Source: Pseudohalocynthiibacter aestuariivivens (GTDB taxonomy: Bacteria; Pseudomonadota; Alphaproteobacteria; Rhodobacterales; Rhodobacteraceae). Taken from it: a DNA stretch of 64,000 bases. The stretch lies in contig NZ_CP049037.1 of assembly GCF_011040495.1 (NCBI RefSeq), forward strand, positions 3,100,001-3,164,000, read 5' to 3'. Position 1 is the first letter of the stretch. Every line of letters starts with the position of its first letter. Under the pieces are notes generated by a model, which was given only the letters and a program-made list of their open reading frames with translations, was not told the DNA's origin and made no database searches. The position numbers and the translations under genes are program-made. Shown here in pieces: positions 32,794-42,584 of the stretch.

Positions 32794-34995
32794 TTGTCCT
32801 CACCCACTACTGATTTCTTTGACCAAGGTGCGCTGGTGGGCGTTCTGACAACACAGCCGCTGGACCGGTTGCTGGACTACAAGGCACCCGAGGGTGGTTG
32901 CCAAATCGGCGCGTTCGTCGAAGTGCCGCTAGGCCCGCGCAAGGTGGTGGGCGTTGTTTGGGGGCCGGGGCAGGGTGATTTTGACATTAATAAGGTGCGC
33001 AGCGTCATCCGTGTGCTGGATGTTGTTCCGATGCGTGAGGAGATGCAGATATTCCTGCGCCGGGCTGCCGACTATACGCTGACGCCCATGACGGCGATGT
33101 TACGTCTGGCCACACGCGCACCGGGGTTGGGTGATCCACCGTCGATGCGCAAGGTGTTCCGGCTGGGCCACGGCAGCCCGGACCGCATCACCGACGCCCG
33201 TTTGCGGGTGATGGATGTGCTGGAGGGCAATGGCGACACCCTGTTCACACTCAAGGAACTGAGCGAAGAAGCCGGTGTCAGCAGCAGCGTGATCAAAGGC
33301 TTGGTTAAACAAGGCGTGGTCGCAGAAGAAGACACGCCGCGCGATCTGCCCTTTCGGCGGCTGGATCCGGATCATGCAGGCAAGGCGCTGACGGAGGATC
33401 AGGCGGATTGTGCTGACGCGCTGTGCGCGGCGCTTCGCACAGGCGATTACGGCACGACATTGCTGCGTGGCGTCACGGGGTCGGGTAAAACCGAGGTCTA
33501 TCTGGAGGCAGTGGCCGAGGCATTGCGGCAAGGGCGTCAGGCATTGGTGCTGCTGCCAGAGATAGCGCTGAGCGCAGAATTCCTGTCCCGCGTCGAAGCG
33601 CGGTTCGGTGCGCGCGCCGCCGAATGGCATTCCGGCGTAACGATGACCGAGCGGCGACGCATCTGGAAGATGGTGGGCCAGGGCGGTGCGCAACTGGTGG
33701 TGGGTGCACGTTCAGCGCTATTCTTGCCGTTTCGTGATCTGGGACTGATCGTCGTGGATGAAGAACACGACACCTCTTACAAGCAAGAAGATGGCGTGAT
33801 GTACAACGCCCGCGACATGGCCGTGTTGCGCGCGTCGATATGCGGCGCACAAGTGATCCTTGCGTCGGCGACACCGTCACTGGAATCATGGTCCAACGCG
33901 GAGGCCGGAAAGTACACACGGCTTGATCTCGAAGCGCGCTTTGGCGCGGCGGTCATGCCCGAGATACGTTGTATCGACATGCGGGCCGAGACATTGCCCG
34001 GCGATCGCTGGATCTCCCCGTCTTTGCAAGCCGCGATCAAAACGCGGCTGGCATTGGATGAACAGTCGCTGCTCTTTCTCAACCGCCGGGGATATGCGCC
34101 TGTCACGCTGTGCCGTGCCTGTGGAAACCAGATCGGTTGTGATCAGTGTGATGCGCGCATGGTCGAACACCGTTTTCTGAAACGCCTGATGTGTCACCAA
34201 TGCGGTGAGACCAAACCGATGCCGGAGGCTTGCCCGTCCTGCGCGGCAGAAGGTCGGCTGGCGGCTGTCGGGCCGGGGGTGGAACGCATGGGCGAAGAGG
34301 CCGCGACGCTGTTTCCCGAGGCGCGGATCGCGACGCTGAGTTCGGATATGTTCGGCTCTGCGCGTGCGCTGAAGGAGCAGATCGGCAAGATCGCAGAGGG
34401 TGGTGCGGATATTATCATCGGCACGCAACTGGTTGCGAAGGGGCATAACTTCCCTTTGTTGACGCTGGTGGGGGTGATTGATGCGGATCTCGGCCTGCAG
34501 GGGTCGGACCTGCGTGCGGCAGAACGCACGTTTCAGTTGATGCGGCAGGTCGCCGGGCGTGCGGGGCGTGCCGAGAAGCCCGGTATGGCATTGCTGCAGA
34601 CCTTCCAGCCCGAGCATCCGGTGATCCGTGCGATCCTGAGTGGTGACGAAGAAGGGTTCTGGCGCGCCGAGGCGGCGGGACGCGAAGCGGCTGGCGTGCC
34701 GCCCTTTGGTCGGATGGCGGGGATCATTCTATCGTCGCCCGAATTGCAGGACGCGTTCGATCTGGGCAACACATTGGCGAACAACGATGGGCCGCTGCGC
34801 CAGATCGGGGCACAAGTCTATGGGCCTGCACCTGCGCCCATCGCGCGTATCCGGGGCCGTCATCGGGTCCGGCTGTTGGTCAAGGCCCCGAAGGGCGCGC
34901 CACTACAAGGCGCGGTTGCGCGTTGGGTCAAGAGCGTCCGCGCGCCAAACACGCTGCGACTGAGCGTCGATATCGACCCGCAGAGTTTTTACTGA
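32794..34995 (+). CDS. priA: Primosomal protein N' (replication restart helicase PriA)
   Basis: 3'-to-5' DNA helicase that reloads the replisome at stalled forks. Seen: an N-terminal DNA-binding domain, Walker [14 protein letters not shown], Walker [13 protein letters not shown], the zinc-binding region [14 protein letters not shown] then [29 protein letters not shown] and the QVAGRAGR helicase motif. The length is 733 aa. It uses a TTG start at 32794 with GGAG at 32782-32785; no suitable ATG lies near. The 3' end sits four bases from a convergent membrane-protein gene. Confidence 0.95.
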   Translation: MSSPTTDFFDQGALVGVLTTQPLDRLLDYKAPEGGCQIGAFVEVPLGPRKVVGVVWGPGQGDFDINKVRSVIRVLDVVPMREEMQIFLRRAADYTLTPMTAMLRLATRAPGLGDPPSMRKVFRLGHGSPDRITDARLRVMDVLEGNGDTLFTLKELSEEAGVSSSVIKGLVKQGVVAEEDTPRDLPFRRLDPDHAGKALTEDQADCADALCAALRTGDYGTTLLRGVTGSGKTEVYLEAVAEALRQGRQALVLLPEIALSAEFLSRVEARFGARAAEWHSGVTMTERRRIWKMVGQGGAQLVVGARSALFLPFRDLGLIVVDEEHDTSYKQEDGVMYNARDMAVLRASICGAQVILASATPSLESWSNAEAGKYTRLDLEARFGAAVMPEIRCIDMRAETLPGDRWISPSLQAAIKTRLALDEQSLLFLNRRGYAPVTLCRACGNQIGCDQCDARMVEHRFLKRLMCHQCGETKPMPEACPSCAAEGRLAAVGPGVERMGEEAATLFPEARIATLSSDMFGSARALKEQIGKIAEGGADIIIGTQLVAKGHNFPLLTLVGVIDADLGLQGSDLRAAERTFQLMRQVAGRAGRAEKPGMALLQTFQPEHPVIRAILSGDEEGFWRAEAAGREAAGVPPFGRMAGIILSSPELQDAFDLGNTLANNDGPLRQIGAQVYGPAPAPIARIRGRHRVRLLVKAPKGAPLQGAVARWVKSVRAPNTLRLSVDIDPQSFY

Positions 34996-34999
34996 ATCG

Positions 35000-35986
35000 T
35001 CAGGTGGGTGGCTCAGCGCCTTGTTCCGCCACCCGCCCGCCGGTGGCCCAGTTCACAGCCCGTTCACCCAGCTTGCGGAATTTGGTGGATGCACTTTCTA
35101 GCTTTGCCTCCCATTCCGGGTTTGGCACTTGGCCGTCAGTCACCTTGAAGAACGCCTGCAACAGACATGCAATGGCGAATGGCTCGATCAGGGCCACCTT
35201 GACCGCCCATGCAAAGAGGATGGCAAAGACGAAACCACCAGCCGACCATGCGCCGGGGATCATGTAGACGACAGCACCAGCAGGCGCGAGCATGATCAGG
35301 AACACAACGAAGGCAAGTAGCCAACTGACCAGCGTGATCACTGCCGCGTTGATCAGCATCGGCTTGGCGTTTTGCGCATAAAGGACGAGCGCCGATTGCG
35401 CGTCTTTCCAGGGGTTCACTGATCGTGTTCGGATGAGATGCGCGAGGATCACTTCGTCGATCAGCCCCACGGCGACCTTGAGGTAACCGCGCACGATACG
35501 CATCAGACCATCCGTACCCGGGATGGGTAGAATTGACGCCAATCCCTGAATGAGGCCGGTGATGGTGCGCAACACGCCCTTGATCAGTTGGTCGAGGCCA
35601 AAAAGAGTGCTGGACTGGGCAAAGCGTTCTTTGACCACCTTTTGGGCATGAGCAATCTGGCCGCGCCCTTGAGGCAGTGTCTGATTGTCCAAAAGCTCTA
35701 CCATCACGGCTATGTGGCCTGCCTTGACCGTATAGAGAATGTATTCACGCAGGAAATATAGCACTGCGGCCGTGGCGGCGAATCCGATCCCACCACCCCA
35801 GAAGGTGGCCCCTGCGCGAAACTCTGCATCGCCGAACGCGCCCACACCCCAACCGATCCCCGCACCGGCACCAGTGGCAAGGACATAGGCGACGGCGATG
35901 CCGAAATAGACGGCCATGCGAAAGAGAACGAATGCAGCCGTGCGGCGCATCAGGGATATTGAGGTAGAGAAGGAAAAATCAGTCAA
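35000..35986 (-). CDS. Polytopic membrane protein, unknown function
   Basis: A 328 aa protein I do not recognise beyond being conserved in appearance. It has about five to six hydrophobic helices: residues around 15-40 (VLFRMAVYFGIAVAYVLATG), 60-80, then a long soluble central part (about 85-175) with AHAQKVVKERFAQSS and ILPIPGTDG, and three C-terminal helices (LINAAVITLVSWLLAFVVFL, AGGFVFAILFAWAVKVALI). The charged tail ends GGRVAEQGAEPPT. It converges on priA across four bases and is divergent from the MFS gene. No enzymatic motif is seen. Confidence 0.75.
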   Translation of the reverse strand: MTDFSFSTSISLMRRTAAFVLFRMAVYFGIAVAYVLATGAGAGIGWGVGAFGDAEFRAGATFWGGGIGFAATAAVLYFLREYILYTVKAGHIAVMVELLDNQTLPQGRGQIAHAQKVVKERFAQSSTLFGLDQLIKGVLRTITGLIQGLASILPIPGTDGLMRIVRGYLKVAVGLIDEVILAHLIRTRSVNPWKDAQSALVLYAQNAKPMLINAAVITLVSWLLAFVVFLIMLAPAGAVVYMIPGAWSAGGFVFAILFAWAVKVALIEPFAIACLLQAFFKVTDGQVPNPEWEAKLESASTKFRKLGERAVNWATGGRVAEQGAEPPT

Positions 35987-36179
35987 CTATCAAATCCTTT
36001 GCAGTCGGAAGCCGAAATAACGCGCTCACAGCCGCAACAGGATCTCCTGCGCCGGGGCGTCGAGACACAACGCAGTCTAGCAATACTAAGGGGGCAGTTG
36101 GCAAGCCCGACAGACGTCCGGCCATGATGGTGTGGCCAATGATCTTTTCAACCGCGCCGTTCAGGCGTAAAGCGATCCT

Positions 36180-37412
36180 ATGACACAGCTCATTCCCCTT
36201 GCCGAAGCTCGCAGTCTGCCGCTCTGGCGGCGTCCTATCACGCTGCTTTTTCTTATGGCGGCGGCGATGCCGATTGCATTCTCCACGTGGTCGGCGCTGC
36301 TCAACAACTTTGTCATCGAAGTGGCGCAGTTCGATGGTTCTGACATTGGCTGGCTGCATACGGTGCGCGAGATCCCCGGATTTCTGGCCATCGGGGTGAT
36401 CGCGATTATCATCTTCGTACGCGAACAGGTTCTGGGCCTCGTGTCGCTGGTGCTGTTAGGTGTGGCCACCGCGATCACTGCGTATTTTCCTACCATGGGT
36501 GGCATTCTGACGATCACGATGCTCAGCTCGATCGGCTTTCACTATTACGAGACGGTCAACCAGTCGTTGCAATTGCAATGGCTGGAAAAGGCGCGCGCGC
36601 CAAAGGTGCTGGGCTGGCTGGTTGCGGCGGGATCTGCGGCCACGCTGCTGTCCTATGGTCTGATCGTCCTGCTGTGGGAGCCGTTGGGCCTGACCTATAC
36701 CACTGTCTATATGCTGTCTGGCGGAGTCTGTGCGGCAATCGCGATCTTTGCAATGTTCGCCTATCCGCAGTTCGAGGCACCCAATCCGCAGCTCAAGAAA
36801 ATGATCCTGCGGCGGCGTTACTGGCTGTATTACTGTCTGCAATTCATGGCTGGCGCGCGGCGACAGATATTCGTCGTTTTTGCCGGGTTCATGATGGTTG
36901 AGAAGTTCGGCTTTGACGTACATGAAATCACAGCACTCTTCTTAATCAATCTTGTCGCCAACATGATCTTTGCACCTTTCATGGGGGCCGCTGTCGCAAA
37001 GTTCGGTGAGCGCAATACGCTGATATTCGAATACATCGGATTGATGGTCGTCTTTTTGGCCTATGGGGGCATCTACTTCTTTGGCTGGGGCCTGTTGCTT
37101 GCGGCATCCCTTTATGTGATCGATCACATGCTCTTTGCGCTGGCGCTGGCGCTCAAGACCTATTTTCAGAAGATCGCCGATCCGGGCGATATTGCACCGA
37201 CGGCTGCTGTCGCCTTTACGATCAACCATATCGCGGCTGTGTTCCTGCCCGCGTTGTTGGGGTATTTGTGGCTGGTGTCGCCCGCTGCGGTGTTCTTCAT
37301 GGCCGCTGGCATGGCGGGGACTTCGCTGTTATTGGCGCTGTTGATCCCGCGCCATCCTGAGCCGGGCAATGAAACAATCCTGTCGCGCCTTGCCGCCGCC
37401 CCGGCGGAATAG
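36180..37412 (+). CDS. MFS transporter
   Basis: Major facilitator superfamily carrier of 410 aa with about twelve hydrophobic helices. Seen: an N-terminal helix LLFLMAAAMPIAFSTWSALL, a cytoplasmic loop near the middle with PQLKKMILRRRYWLYYC, and paired hydrophobic blocks in the second half ending AAGMAGTSLLLALLIPR. The usual loop 2-3 motif is weak. The substrate is not deducible. It lies 21 bp upstream of prmA on the same strand, so the two may be cotranscribed, though functionally unrelated. Confidence 0.82.
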   Translation: MTQLIPLAEARSLPLWRRPITLLFLMAAAMPIAFSTWSALLNNFVIEVAQFDGSDIGWLHTVREIPGFLAIGVIAIIIFVREQVLGLVSLVLLGVATAITAYFPTMGGILTITMLSSIGFHYYETVNQSLQLQWLEKARAPKVLGWLVAAGSAATLLSYGLIVLLWEPLGLTYTTVYMLSGGVCAAIAIFAMFAYPQFEAPNPQLKKMILRRRYWLYYCLQFMAGARRQIFVVFAGFMMVEKFGFDVHEITALFLINLVANMIFAPFMGAAVAKFGERNTLIFEYIGLMVVFLAYGGIYFFGWGLLLAASLYVIDHMLFALALALKTYFQKIADPGDIAPTAAVAFTINHIAAVFLPALLGYLWLVSPAAVFFMAAGMAGTSLLLALLIPRHPEPGNETILSRLAAAPAE

Positions 37413-37433
37413 CGCACCGAAAGGACCGCGCCT

Positions 37434-38318
37434 ATGCCGACATATACTGCCCTCACGTTGCTGAGCAGTCAGGCTGCCGCCGAGGCGCTTGCCGATGATA
37501 TGGAACGGTTGGTTCCAGAACCGACGGGTGTCGGCACGACAGAGGTCGAGGATGGCAGCGGCACCTGGGAGATCGGCGGCTACTTCGAGGATGCGCCGGA
37601 TCAGGCGGGGCTGGCGCTGTTGGCGCAGATACATGGTGCGCGACCATTTGCCGTTTCGGAATTGCCGGACACTGACTGGGTCGCCAAGGTGCGCCGTGAA
37701 CTGTCGCCGGTTAAGGCGGGCCGGTTCTTTGTCTACGGCAGCCATGACGCGGATAAACTGCCTGACGGGTGCGAGCCGCTGCTGATCGAAGCGGCAATGG
37801 CATTCGGCACAGGACACCACGGCACCACGCTGGGCTGTCTGCGGGCAATCGACGCGCTGGCCGAAGATGGGTTCATCCCGGACACGGTGGCAGATATCGG
37901 CTGTGGCACGGCGGTGCTGGCAATGGCCGCGGCCCGGTTATGGCCCGGCCGCGTGCTGGCCAGCGATATCGACGAAGTTGCAGTCGAGGTGGCATTGGCC
38001 AATGTGCGCGCCAATGGGCTGGAGAACCGCGTGGAGTGTATCGAGGCGACGGGTCTGGATCATCCGGTGCTGGCGGATGCGGCACCCTTTGATCTGATCT
38101 GCGCCAATATTTTGATGGGCCCGCTGATCGCATTGGCGCCCGAAGTGACTGCGCGACTCGAAAATGGCGGTTTTGTGATTCTGTCGGGCATTTTGAATAG
38201 CCAAGCTGATGAGGTGATCGACGTTTATACACGCTGCGGAAACAATGTGGTCCGCCGAGAGGAGATTGGCGAGTGGACGACAACAACGCTCTGTAAAATA
38301 TGCGGAAAATCTGTCTAA
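37434..38318 (+). CDS. prmA: Ribosomal protein L11 methyltransferase
   Basis: Trimethylates ribosomal protein L11 with S-adenosylmethionine. Seen: an N-terminal substrate-recognition domain (about 1-100), the linker motif FGTGHHGTTLGCL, the SAM-binding VADIGCGTAVLAMAAARLW with the acid DIDEVAVEVALANV, and the motif CANILMGPLIALAPEV. The C-terminal FVILSGILNSQADEVIDVY is standard. The length is 294 aa. It lies 21 bp downstream of the MFS gene. Confidence 0.93.
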   Translation: MPTYTALTLLSSQAAAEALADDMERLVPEPTGVGTTEVEDGSGTWEIGGYFEDAPDQAGLALLAQIHGARPFAVSELPDTDWVAKVRRELSPVKAGRFFVYGSHDADKLPDGCEPLLIEAAMAFGTGHHGTTLGCLRAIDALAEDGFIPDTVADIGCGTAVLAMAAARLWPGRVLASDIDEVAVEVALANVRANGLENRVECIEATGLDHPVLADAAPFDLICANILMGPLIALAPEVTARLENGGFVILSGILNSQADEVIDVYTRCGNNVVRREEIGEWTTTTLCKICGKSV

Positions 38319-38413
38319 AAGCAGCTATTCCAAGGCAGCTGCCTAAAATTCGCCACAATTCAAACGTAGTTTAACCATGTGATCTGGCGGGGGCCGGAAA
38401 ACTGGAAGCTGCT

Positions 38414-38758
38414 ATGACTTACTCGCAAAATGGGTTCTCAACCCGCCTCAGAAAAGTACAGCGCACGCATGTTCGCATGGCGCGCGGTTACGACAGCAAA
38501 GTTGGTGCTGACGGACTCATCGTATTCCGCCCCAAACGGCGCAAGATGTCCTTTCCGCTGCGTGGCTTTGTTCTGATGATTATGGGTGTTTTGCTGTTTA
38601 AGGGTCTGATCATGGCCCAGTCCGGCGCAGATGCCTATGCCGCACGAATTGCCGTGCTGGAACAGGGCACAGTCCTAGAGCAGGCTGGTGCGGTGCTGAT
38701 GTATGCTGACCCGGTTACTCAGGCGATCGCCACGAAGGCGGCCCCGCTCTTTTGGTAG
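38414..38758 (+). CDS. Small single-pass membrane protein, unknown
   Basis: A 114 aa protein with a basic N-terminal tail (RLRKVQRTHVRMARGYDSK), one hydrophobic helix at about residues 50-68 (GFVLMIMGVLLFKGLIMAQ) and a short outer segment ending AAPLFW. A positive-inside rule predicts the N-terminus in the cytoplasm. I recognise no domain; a family of such proteins is probable in Rhodobacteraceae but not verified. It is followed by a structured non-coding stretch and a strong terminator. Confidence 0.7.
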   Translation: MTYSQNGFSTRLRKVQRTHVRMARGYDSKVGADGLIVFRPKRRKMSFPLRGFVLMIMGVLLFKGLIMAQSGADAYAARIAVLEQGTVLEQAGAVLMYADPVTQAIATKAAPLFW

Positions 38759-38764
38759 GAACAC

Positions 38765-38907
38765 GCGGCACCTATCGCCTCCGGGTGCTGCGACGTCCTG
38801 CCGCGAAACGATAAGCCTCTCTCGGTTTTGTTCGGTACGAGTTTTCTCCCTTTTGGGAGACGTGAAACGAAAACACCCCTGCACCATGGTCCCGGTGCAG
38901 GGGTGTT
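38765..38907 (+). ncRNA. Candidate small RNA or structured 3' region
   Basis: About 145 bp of non-coding DNA folds as three stem-loops: GCGGCACC (38765-38772) with GGTGCTGC (38784-38791), whose loop holds CGCCTCC, an anti-Shine-Dalgarno-like run; TCTCCC/GGGAGA (38845-38850/38855-38860) with a TTTT loop; and a terminator at 38872-38907. Exposed CCTCC loops are typical of trans-acting small RNAs of the cuckoo-RNA type in Rhodobacter. There is no visible independent promoter, so it could equally be the structured 3' end of the preceding gene's mRNA. Confidence 0.4.
38872..38907. terminator. Bidirectional intrinsic terminator
   Basis: AACACCCCTGCACC (38872-38885) and GGTGCAGGGGTGTT (38894-38907) form a perfect 14-bp stem with an eight-base loop. 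The plus strand continues CTCTTTT and the minus strand continues TTCGTTT, so it can end transcription from the small membrane-protein gene on one side and the DUF1127 gene on the other. Confidence 0.85.
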
Positions 38908-38979
38908 CTCTTTTGCGTTCCTACCAAGGCCGACAGGCGCGACGCGCCAGCTCTGTCTTGGAATGATGCCTAACGAATC

Positions 38980-39180
38980 TTAGCGGCGGGCGCCGAATGT
39001 GTCGATCTCGGCACGCGACAGGCCGATATCTTCCAGTGCACGATCTGACAACGCGGCCAGAGCCTTGCGCGTTGCGCGGGCATCATTCCAGGCGGCGACG
39101 TTGGCGATCAGGCGGGCCACTGTGCCAGCAAACGGGTTGGCTGAGGTGTGGGCGGTGCGGGTGGTGTCGATTGCGGACAT
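38980..39180 (-). CDS. DUF1127 (YjiS-like) small protein
   Basis: A 66 aa protein with the DUF1127 signature: a helical region [24 protein letters not shown] followed by the conserved [12 protein letters not shown]. Small arginine-rich DUF1127 proteins are associated in other alphaproteobacteria with phosphate or RNA metabolism and have been linked to RNA binding. The ATG at 39180 is chosen because AAAGGA lies eight bases upstream; another ATG at 39189 has no spacing to a site. It faces the terminator and has two palindromes upstream. Confidence 0.82.
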   Translation of the reverse strand: MSAIDTTRTAHTSANPFAGTVARLIANVAAWNDARATRKALAALSDRALEDIGLSRAEIDTFGARR

Positions 39181-39517
39181 GGGTGTCATCCTTTTGTATT
39201 GCGGTGTTTGGCTTTCAGCCGTGTGTGTTTCTCTTTCTGCACTGCAGATAGGAGGCCCAATTCGCGCATGCAATATTAGTAATTGCATAGTCAGTATGCG
39301 ATGGGTGCATAGGTCGAATGGAGGGTCAAACTACCGTTTATATTGGATATTATTTAAAATCACCCCATCGGCGAGGATGTGTAGGCGTTGCAATGCTGCA
39401 ACGCAGCAAAAATTGACTGCTGTTTTCTGCTCCACCCGATCTGCGCGTAAACTTCTTGGCTCGTGTTCCTGTTTCGTGCTACGCGTTGGGAAAACAGCAA
39501 AGAGCAGGGCAGCCATC
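39181..39517. other. 337 bp divergent intergenic region, DUF1127 / ruvC
   Basis: This gap contains the promoters of the DUF1127 gene (minus) and the ruvCAB operon (plus). It is visibly more AT-rich than its surroundings near 39340-39360. Two inverted repeats lie at 39268-39311. No coding frame with family resemblance was found; the reading frame that extends through it in front of ruvC has unrelated composition. Confidence 0.5.
39268..39311. promoter_or_regulatory. Two adjacent palindromes upstream of the DUF1127 gene
   Basis: Site 1: ATGCAAT (39268-39274), seven-base spacer, ATTGCAT (39282-39288), a perfect inverted repeat. Site 2: TATGC (39295-39299), seven-base spacer, GCATA (39307-39311). 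Both share the same spacer length and ATGC/GCAT arms, with centres 25 bp apart. Their place about 90-130 bp upstream of the DUF1127 start suits an activator of the LysR type; no such regulator is adjacent. Confidence 0.55.
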
Positions 39518-40030
39518 ATGCGAGTATTGGGCATTGATCCGGGTTTACGGAACCTTGGGTGGGGCGTGATTGACATGCAGGGCAGCCGTCTGAACCATGT
39601 CGGCAATGGGACTTGCCGTTCGGTCGGCGCGACTTTGCCAGAACGGCTGCTGTCGCTGCATGAGCAGTTGAGTGCTGTGTTGGCGCGGTTCGCCCCGGAT
39701 ACCGCCGCGGTCGAACAGACATTCGTAAACAAGGACGGTGCGGCAACACTCAAACTGGGTCAGGCGCGCGGAATTGCCGTGCTGGTGCCCGCTCAGGCCG
39801 GGCTGAGCGTTGGCGAATATGCCCCGAACACTGTCAAGAAGACGGTCGTCGGTGTCGGTCATGCCGACAAGGACCAAGTCGCCCATATGGTGAAGATTCA
39901 GTTACCGGGTGTGGCGCTACACAGTGCGGATGCGGCAGATGCCCTGGCCATAGCGATCTGTCACGCGCATCACTGGTCCTCGAAGCGGGTCGTCGCCGCG
40001 GGTTCTGCCCGAGTGGAGATGGGCGCATGA
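39518..40030 (+). CDS. ruvC: Holliday junction endonuclease RuvC
   Basis: Cuts Holliday junctions, working with RuvAB. Seen: [17 protein letters not shown] with the first catalytic Asp at residue 7, the [21 protein letters not shown] segment with the catalytic Glu, and the C-terminal acidic [18 protein letters not shown]. The length is 170 aa. ATG at 39518 is chosen because the conserved fold starts immediately; the upstream frame is not RuvC-like. Its stop overlaps the ruvA start (ATGA, 40027-40030). Confidence 0.95.
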   Translation: MRVLGIDPGLRNLGWGVIDMQGSRLNHVGNGTCRSVGATLPERLLSLHEQLSAVLARFAPDTAAVEQTFVNKDGAATLKLGQARGIAVLVPAQAGLSVGEYAPNTVKKTVVGVGHADKDQVAHMVKIQLPGVALHSADAADALAIAICHAHHWSSKRVVAAGSARVEMGA

Positions 40031-40698
40031 TCGGCCGCTTGGCAGGCCGGATTGATTATCGGGCCACCGACCATGTGCTGCTGGACGTGCGCGGCGTGGG
40101 CTATCTGGTTTATTGCACGGACCGGACTCTGCGCGCGTTGCCCGCTGTGGGCGAGCATACGGCGCTCTATACAGAACTGCTGGTGCGCGAAGATCTGCTA
40201 CAGCTTTTTGGGTTTACGACACTAATCGAAAAGGAATGGCACAGGTTGCTGATGAGCGTGCAGGGGGTCGGCGCCAAGGCATCGCTGGCGATCTTGGGCG
40301 CACTGGGGCCAGAAGGGGTCGGGCGGGCGATTGCTCTGGGTGATTGGAACAGCATTAAGGCGGCCAAGGGAATTGGTCCCAAGACAGCGCAACGTGTCGT
40401 GAACGAGCTGAAAGACAAGGCCCCGGAAGTGATGGCGATGGGCACCGGTCCCGCGCCCGGCGTCGGGGTGGCAGAGATCGTAGAGGAAGACGTGATCGAA
40501 GCGATCCCCACGGCGCAGGCTGCGCCGCAACCAACCGGCCCCGGACCGCAGGCAGAGGCATTGTCGGCGCTGACGAATCTTGGCTACGGCCCGGGCGAGG
40601 CGGCGGGTGCGGTCGCGCAGGCGGCAGGTGATGCGCCAGAAGCTGAAACGCCCGCGCTGATCCGTGCGGCGTTGAAACTGCTGGCGCCGAAAACATGA
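40027..40698 (+). CDS. ruvA: Holliday junction DNA helicase RuvA
   Basis: Junction-binding tetramer of the RuvAB branch-migration motor. Seen: the N-terminal OB fold [30 protein letters not shown], two helix-hairpin-helix motifs ([20 protein letters not shown] and [22 protein letters not shown]) and a C-terminal domain that contacts RuvB ([20 protein letters not shown]). At 223 aa it is slightly longer than E. coli RuvA because of an Ala/Pro-rich linker. It is coupled by overlaps to ruvC and ruvB. Confidence 0.95.
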   Translation: MIGRLAGRIDYRATDHVLLDVRGVGYLVYCTDRTLRALPAVGEHTALYTELLVREDLLQLFGFTTLIEKEWHRLLMSVQGVGAKASLAILGALGPEGVGRAIALGDWNSIKAAKGIGPKTAQRVVNELKDKAPEVMAMGTGPAPGVGVAEIVEEDVIEAIPTAQAAPQPTGPGPQAEALSALTNLGYGPGEAAGAVAQAAGDAPEAETPALIRAALKLLAPKT

Positions 40699-41723
40699 GC
40701 GAGCCTGATCCTACATTGCGCCCCGAGCCGCTGCCCGAGGACCAAAGCCGCAGCTTGCGCCCGCAGGCCTTGAGCGAGTTCATCGGTCAGGCGGAGGCGC
40801 GGGCCAATCTGCGCGTGTTTATCCAGTCTGCCCGCCAACGTGGCGAGGCAATGGACCATACACTGTTTCATGGGCCTCCGGGTTTGGGCAAAACAACGCT
40901 GGCGCAGATCATGGCGCGCGAGTTGGGTGTCGGGTTTCGTATGACATCCGGGCCGGTATTGGCCAAAGCGGGTGATCTGGCGGCGATCCTGACTAATCTG
41001 GAGCCGCGCGATGTGTTGTTTATCGATGAAATCCACCGACTTAATCCGGCGGTGGAAGAAGTGCTTTACCCGGCATTGGAAGATTTTGAACTGGATCTGG
41101 TGATCGGCGAGGGGCCCGCCGCACGCACCGTAAGGATAGAATTGCAGCCTTTTACGCTGGTCGGTGCGACGACGCGATTGGGACTGTTGACGACGCCGCT
41201 GCGGGATCGGTTTGGCATCCCGACGCGGTTGCAGTTTTACGAGATCGAGGAATTGCACGAGATCGTGGTGCGCAACGCCGCATTGCTGAACGTGCCGTGC
41301 GCATCCGATGGCGCGATGGAGATCGCGCGCCGAGCCCGTGGCACGCCGCGCATCGCTGGGCGGTTGTTGCGTCGGGTTGTGGATTTTGCCCTGATCGACG
41401 GCGACGGCACAATCACCCGCGCGCTGGCCGATGCGGCATTGACCCGGCTGGGCGTAGATCATCTGGGCCTTGATGGGGCAGACCGGCGCTATCTGCGACT
41501 GATCGCCGAGGCCTATCAGGGCGGTCCGGTCGGGATTGAGACGATGAGTGCCGCGCTGAGCGAGTCCCGTGATGCGTTGGAAGAGGTGATCGAGCCGTAT
41601 CTGTTGCAGCAAGGGCTGATCCAGCGCACGCCCCGCGGGCGGATGCTGGCGCTGCGGGCGTGGGCGCATCTGGGGCTGGCAGCACCGCGCGCCGTGGGCC
41701 AGAATGACCTGTTTGAGGGATAG
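40695..41723 (+). CDS. ruvB: Holliday junction ATPase RuvB
   Basis: AAA+ hexameric motor of branch migration. Seen: Walker [21 protein letters not shown], Walker [17 protein letters not shown], sensor 1 [19 protein letters not shown] with the arginine finger region, and the C-terminal winged helix [22 protein letters not shown]. The length is 342 aa. The start overlaps the ruvA stop by four bases. Last gene of the ruvCAB operon; the next gene follows after 101 bp. Confidence 0.96.
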   Translation: MSEPDPTLRPEPLPEDQSRSLRPQALSEFIGQAEARANLRVFIQSARQRGEAMDHTLFHGPPGLGKTTLAQIMARELGVGFRMTSGPVLAKAGDLAAILTNLEPRDVLFIDEIHRLNPAVEEVLYPALEDFELDLVIGEGPAARTVRIELQPFTLVGATTRLGLLTTPLRDRFGIPTRLQFYEIEELHEIVVRNAALLNVPCASDGAMEIARRARGTPRIAGRLLRRVVDFALIDGDGTITRALADAALTRLGVDHLGLDGADRRYLRLIAEAYQGGPVGIETMSAALSESRDALEEVIEPYLLQQGLIQRTPRGRMLALRAWAHLGLAAPRAVGQNDLFEG

Positions 41724-41824
41724 CCCGTCGGAGCGCCGCCGCGGGTGAGTAGTTTTCGCAAACAAGAAGGGCTGGGCGTACGGGGATCGGTTTGATATGG
41801 GGGCGCGGATCGAGGAGGCCCGCC

Positions 41825-42451
41825 ATGACACCGCAAGAGATAGAAGCGTATTTCACACGGCAGGACGGCAGTTATGCGTTTGCGCGCTGGGGCTGCCCCA
41901 TCGCGCCGATCGTGTTTGGTGTCGACGATGCGACGCTCAGCGTAGTGAAGGGCGCGATCGAGGCAATGGTGCAGTTGTCGGGTCATCAGATGGTAGAGAC
42001 TGACCCCGAGTTGGGTGCCAACCTGATGCTCTTCTTCTTTTCCGAGTGGGATGAGCTGCTGGAGGTGCCCGATCTCGACCATTTGGTGCCCGATCTGGCA
42101 TCACTGGTTGAGCGTCTGAAAGACGCGGAAGCCAACCAGTACCGCATTTTCCGGTTTGATGATGCGGGCGGGATCAAGGCAAGCTTCGTGTTTTTGCGGA
42201 TGGATGCGCAGCTTAGCCAGATGCCTGCCGAGACGCTCGCGCTGGGCCAAGTGGTGCAGTCTGTGCTGATGTGGTCGGATGCCGCATTTCGCGATCGCGC
42301 GCCTCTGGCAAAAGTACCGGGTAAAGAGACGGTAATCTTGCGACCGGATATCGCGGCGTTGATTGCAGCAGCGTATGATCCTGTGATGCCGGTTCACGCG
42401 GCGGACCCATCGCATGCCCTGCGCCTGTCGGCGCGTCTCAGGGCGGGCTGA
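41825..42451 (+). CDS. Conserved hypothetical protein downstream of ruvB
   Basis: A 208 aa soluble-looking protein without a domain I know. It opens MTPQEIEAYFTRQDGSYAFARWG and has an acidic middle (SEWDELLEVPDLDHLVPDLASLVERLKDAEA) and two alternating strand/helix blocks; no signal peptide or membrane helix. The ATG at 41825 follows GAGGAGG, and an earlier in-frame ATG at 41792 lacks a site. It could be cotranscribed with ruvB. I assign no function. Confidence 0.72.
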   Translation: MTPQEIEAYFTRQDGSYAFARWGCPIAPIVFGVDDATLSVVKGAIEAMVQLSGHQMVETDPELGANLMLFFFSEWDELLEVPDLDHLVPDLASLVERLKDAEANQYRIFRFDDAGGIKASFVFLRMDAQLSQMPAETLALGQVVQSVLMWSDAAFRDRAPLAKVPGKETVILRPDIAALIAAAYDPVMPVHAADPSHALRLSARLRAG

Positions 42452-42584
42452 GATATTTTCAACAGACCATGCCTGCCCCAATCCGTGCCACAGGTAAGAG
42501 AAAACGGGTTGCCTGACGATCTAATCGCTTGACCTGAACGGTTGGAGTATCGTTATTTCGCGCAAAATCTTGGGAGAGATTTGG

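Noticed and set aside
38999..39517. Extended N-terminal reading of ruvC through the intergenic region
   Set aside because: The RuvC fold starts at 39518 and the upstream part overlaps the DUF1127 gene on the other strand and its palindromes.
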